Source of the DNA: an uncultured Bacteroidales bacterium
GTDB lineage: Bacteria > Bacteroidota > Bacteroidia > Bacteroidales > UBA932
Assembly (NCBI GenBank): GCA_937899055.1
Contig: CALBPX010000015.1
Coordinates: forward strand, 1 to 9,560
Direction: 5' to 3'
DNA: 9,560 bases
The notes under the pieces are model-generated. The model was given only the letters and a program-made list of their open reading frames with translations, did not search any database and was not told the origin of the DNA. A program made the position numbers and the translations under genes. Shown piece after piece: positions 7,455 through 9,560 of the stretch; positions within the stretch are counted from its first letter, which is position 1; the number at the start of each line of letters is the position of its first letter.

Positions 7455-9428
7455 TTAGTACAGAGGCACGTTTGTAGGTGTTGCCAGGAGCCAGTCAACA
7501 TTTATTTCCACTCCTATTTCCAACTGCGGCTCCTGCATGTCCGGAATGCAGTTGTAGGCATTCTTCAGGCTGTTGATATTGAGGGTGGCAGATGTCTTGT
7601 AATCTTGCTGGAGTACGCTCTTGACCACTGTCTTGTCTCCTGAGGCATCGTCCCAAGAAAGCTCTCCCATGAGGTAGAACTTACTTCCTGGAAGTATGTA
7701 ACCGGTTGCTCCCCTGAATGTTACGCTGGAGTTATTCTGAAACTCTACCGCAATCCTTACATCTGTGCCCTGCATTGTCTGCAGCAGCATGGAGTATGCC
7801 GGGCTGTTGTTTGCCGTGCTGGATATCCAGGCGAGGGTCTGCCCCGATGTGCCGGTCATCATATTGTCATACACATAGTATTCGTTTCCGGAAACCGGCG
7901 TAAAATCAAAGTTCTGCACATGCTGCCCGGCTACAAGAACGGCTGTCATCGGAAAGTTTGTGTTGTTTACTTTAACTGCCAGACTATCTGCATCCAATAG
8001 TGTTGACGATGATGTTTTGGCCAGGCTGAGTTCCAGCAGTGCCGTTGCATACTGGAGAGGATTGTCTATGGCAACAGAAACGGCTCCGTTGCCTACAGAT
8101 GTTCCGTTGGTGTATTTGCCAAGTATGACATCCCATGTGGCATTGGCATTTGTAAACCAGTTTGGATGTTGTTCATCCTGAGTAATATGCAGGCGGCTGT
8201 TTGTAAAGTACCAGAGGTTGGGGTTGTAGCAGAAGCGGCTCATAGGTGCCAGATGCAGTGTGTAGTTTCCTTCCTGCACCACTTCAAACCGGCTTCCGTT
8301 CCAGTGTACTGCTATGCAGCCTTCTGGAAGGCCTTCATCTACAGGAAACTCCCGCAGGTCGGAATCGCTGAGTTCAGCAGAAGAAGATGACGGCACAGCA
8401 TTGAAATATCTAGCTATCTTGCTCATTATAGCCGTTCTGAACCGGTTATAGTATTCGTTGTAAGTCAACCGTGTACCTGAGTTATTTGCGTATGGAATGT
8501 AATCTCCTATATCATCAATGTAACTGCCGTTGAAATCGTCAGATTGGCTTAGTACTGTGTAAAGATTCTTGAGTATATGGGTTATGGACGATCCGCTGCC
8601 GGAGAACATTGCACCTCCGATGCCGGAGAAACTGCCGGCTCCGGTGAGCTGGTTGTAAAGGTCGTTCATTTTGGAGCTCAGGGTGGAGGCGGTCCAAGTT
8701 TGCGTTGTAGTCTGTGCTGTATAGTTGTTACTGCCGCTGTGCGAATAGTAATTTATGGTGTATTCAGAGTTGACGATATCGTTGAGTATGTATGCAACTC
8801 TCTGAGCCTTTGCAAATATGGCGGTCTGGGCATCTTCCGTAACAATGGGCTCCGGAGAAAATGTTATGTCCGAAGCGTATGTACCTTCGTCACTAGCAAT
8901 CAGGCTTCCGTTAAGATGTTTGAAAGCCTGCGTGCCGGCTGTATATGTCTGGGAGTTGTATGTTGTTACATCATTGGCCTTGCCATAAACCAGAAAAGAT
9001 CCGGTGCCCTTTGGAATGTAAATGCTTCCGTAAAGATGTGAGTTGTTGCTGTTTACCAGGCCTGTGAAATTGCCGCTTGAGGCATCGTTGCCCCAGATGT
9101 TGGTAATTCCTGCGTATGGCAGTTCCAGATAGTCTCCTGACCTCTGGTCTGTCATTTCTATTGTTCTCTGAACCAAGAATGGCAGAAAATATATATTGCT
9201 GATGCCTCTGAAAGAAGAGTCTGCCTGAGCTATGCTGCCAACGGTTTTTGTTGCAGGAGAATAGGCAACATCCTTCATGTTGAATGCCAGAGAAACGGAC
9301 ACTGCGTTCTTGTTCTCTTTTCTTTCTCCCTCTTCCAGGACTGAACTGTGTTTGCTGCACGACAATGCCGTCAACAGCACTGCAAGTGCCGCCATTATAC
9401 CTGTCAATCTGTTGTATTTCATTGCCAT
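7455..9428 (-). CDS. Fimbrillin-like lipoprotein, candidate structural pilus subunit, 657 aa
   Basis: Seen: signal peptide ending ALSC with Cys 24, first strand NAVSVSLAFNM (41-51), then a TKT motif at 60-62. FRGISNIYFLPF (73-84) and YIPKGTGSFLVYGKA (P139) match the conserved N-terminal core of Mfa1-like Bacteroidales fimbrillins. Around residues 225-340 is an apparently helical insertion with a GSGSS..ILKNLY segment. The C-terminus has QQDYKTSATLNINSLKNAYN (Y610) and closes with IGVEINVDW, the typical last strands of these subunits. Known: this group supplies shaft subunits that polymerise by strand exchange after proteolytic removal of the N-terminus. Inferred: a major or minor shaft subunit. 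It is longer than classical FimA (about 350-390 aa), which may mean a subfamily with an inserted domain. ATG at 9428 is used; the in-frame ATG two codons later is equally possible. The leader is A-rich (AAAGAAAAATAA). A 73-nt gap separates it from the upstream gene. Confidence 0.72.
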   Translation of the reverse strand: MAMKYNRLTGIMAALAVLLTALSCSKHSSVLEEGERKENKNAVSVSLAFNMKDVAYSPATKTVGSIAQADSSFRGISNIYFLPFLVQRTIEMTDQRSGDYLELPYAGITNIWGNDASSGNFTGLVNSNNSHLYGSIYIPKGTGSFLVYGKANDVTTYNSQTYTAGTQAFKHLNGSLIASDEGTYASDITFSPEPIVTEDAQTAIFAKAQRVAYILNDIVNSEYTINYYSHSGSNNYTAQTTTQTWTASTLSSKMNDLYNQLTGAGSFSGIGGAMFSGSGSSITHILKNLYTVLSQSDDFNGSYIDDIGDYIPYANNSGTRLTYNEYYNRFRTAIMSKIARYFNAVPSSSSAELSDSDLREFPVDEGLPEGCIAVHWNGSRFEVVQEGNYTLHLAPMSRFCYNPNLWYFTNSRLHITQDEQHPNWFTNANATWDVILGKYTNGTSVGNGAVSVAIDNPLQYATALLELSLAKTSSSTLLDADSLAVKVNNTNFPMTAVLVAGQHVQNFDFTPVSGNEYYVYDNMMTGTSGQTLAWISSTANNSPAYSMLLQTMQGTDVRIAVEFQNNSSVTFRGATGYILPGSKFYLMGELSWDDASGDKTVVKSVLQQDYKTSATLNINSLKNAYNCIPDMQEPQLEIGVEINVDWLLATPTNVPLY

Positions 9429-9501
9429 ACAATTATTTTTCTTTAATAAATAAGTGCTCTTAGGTTCGTTTTCTTACTGTGTTCAGATTATGATTTGTTG
9501 G

Positions 9502-9560
9502 TTAAAGTATCGGGTCATAATGTCCTCCGGGGTTCCAGTCCAGAGTTACGCTCACGCCAA
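9502..9560 (-). CDS. C-terminal end of an upstream fimbrillin-like gene, cut by the window edge
   Basis: The minus strand from 9558 reads GVSVTLDWNPGGHYDPIL and then TAA at 9504-9502. The segment GVSVTLDW aligns with GVEINVDW at the C-terminus of the 657-aa protein encoded next, the position of the last beta strand in these subunits. The other two frames stop within the first 45 bases or so. This suggests a tandem paralogue in the same operon. Only 18 residues are visible, so the identity is inferred from position and this short match. Confidence 0.6.
   Translation of the reverse strand, partial: GVSVTLDWNPGGHYDPIL

Noticed and set aside
9481..9515. TTTGTTGGTTAAAG near the right edge as a second copy of the 69-90 palindrome
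   Set aside because: Only the first seven bases match the left arm and there is no inverted partner arm, so it is not a credible recombination partner.

Overview
The window looks like a Bacteroidales (Bacteroidota) chromosome segment. It holds a minus-strand run of large secreted lipoproteins. Each complete one has a short signal peptide ending in a lipobox Cys (residues 23-25) and sequence hallmarks of the fimbrillin (FimA/Mfa-type, 'type V pilus') superfamily. A Bacteroidota-style -7 promoter element (TAnnTTTG) near the left end fits the same phylum. The genus cannot be told from the sequence.

Layout, in transcription order (right to left). At 9560-9502 is the last 18 codons of a gene whose C-terminus resembles that of the next gene, probably a fimbrillin paralogue. 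At 9428-7455 is a 657-aa fimbrillin-like lipoprotein. At 7403-5697 is a 568-aa fimbrillin-like lipoprotein with an extra C-terminal domain. At 5697-2548 is a 1049-aa multidomain protein: an N-terminal fimbrillin part, further beta-rich domains, a Tyr/Ser/Gly-rich stretch with a poly-Gly linker, and a C-terminal GWRLPT-type lectin-like fold. At 2512-206 is a 768-aa DUF4906-like fimbrillin protein. Gaps are 73, 51, -1 and 35 nt with no visible terminator between genes, so these are most simply one operon.

Beyond the operon (205-1) there is a possible 3' stem-loop region. It is followed by a new minus-strand promoter overlapped by a perfect 8-bp-arm palindrome. At the window edge are the first codons of another gene whose start resembles the N-terminus of Bacteroidales AAA-type ATP-binding proteins.

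Inferred working model: the products are exported as lipoproteins, processed near a shared Thr-Lys motif, and assembled on the outer surface into a pilus or pilus-like fibre. The 657-aa protein and its truncated neighbour would be shaft or structural subunits, and the 1049-aa protein a likely tip adhesin. This assignment rests on recognised family patterns, not on a search. No protease, usher, regulator or recombinase gene is visible here.
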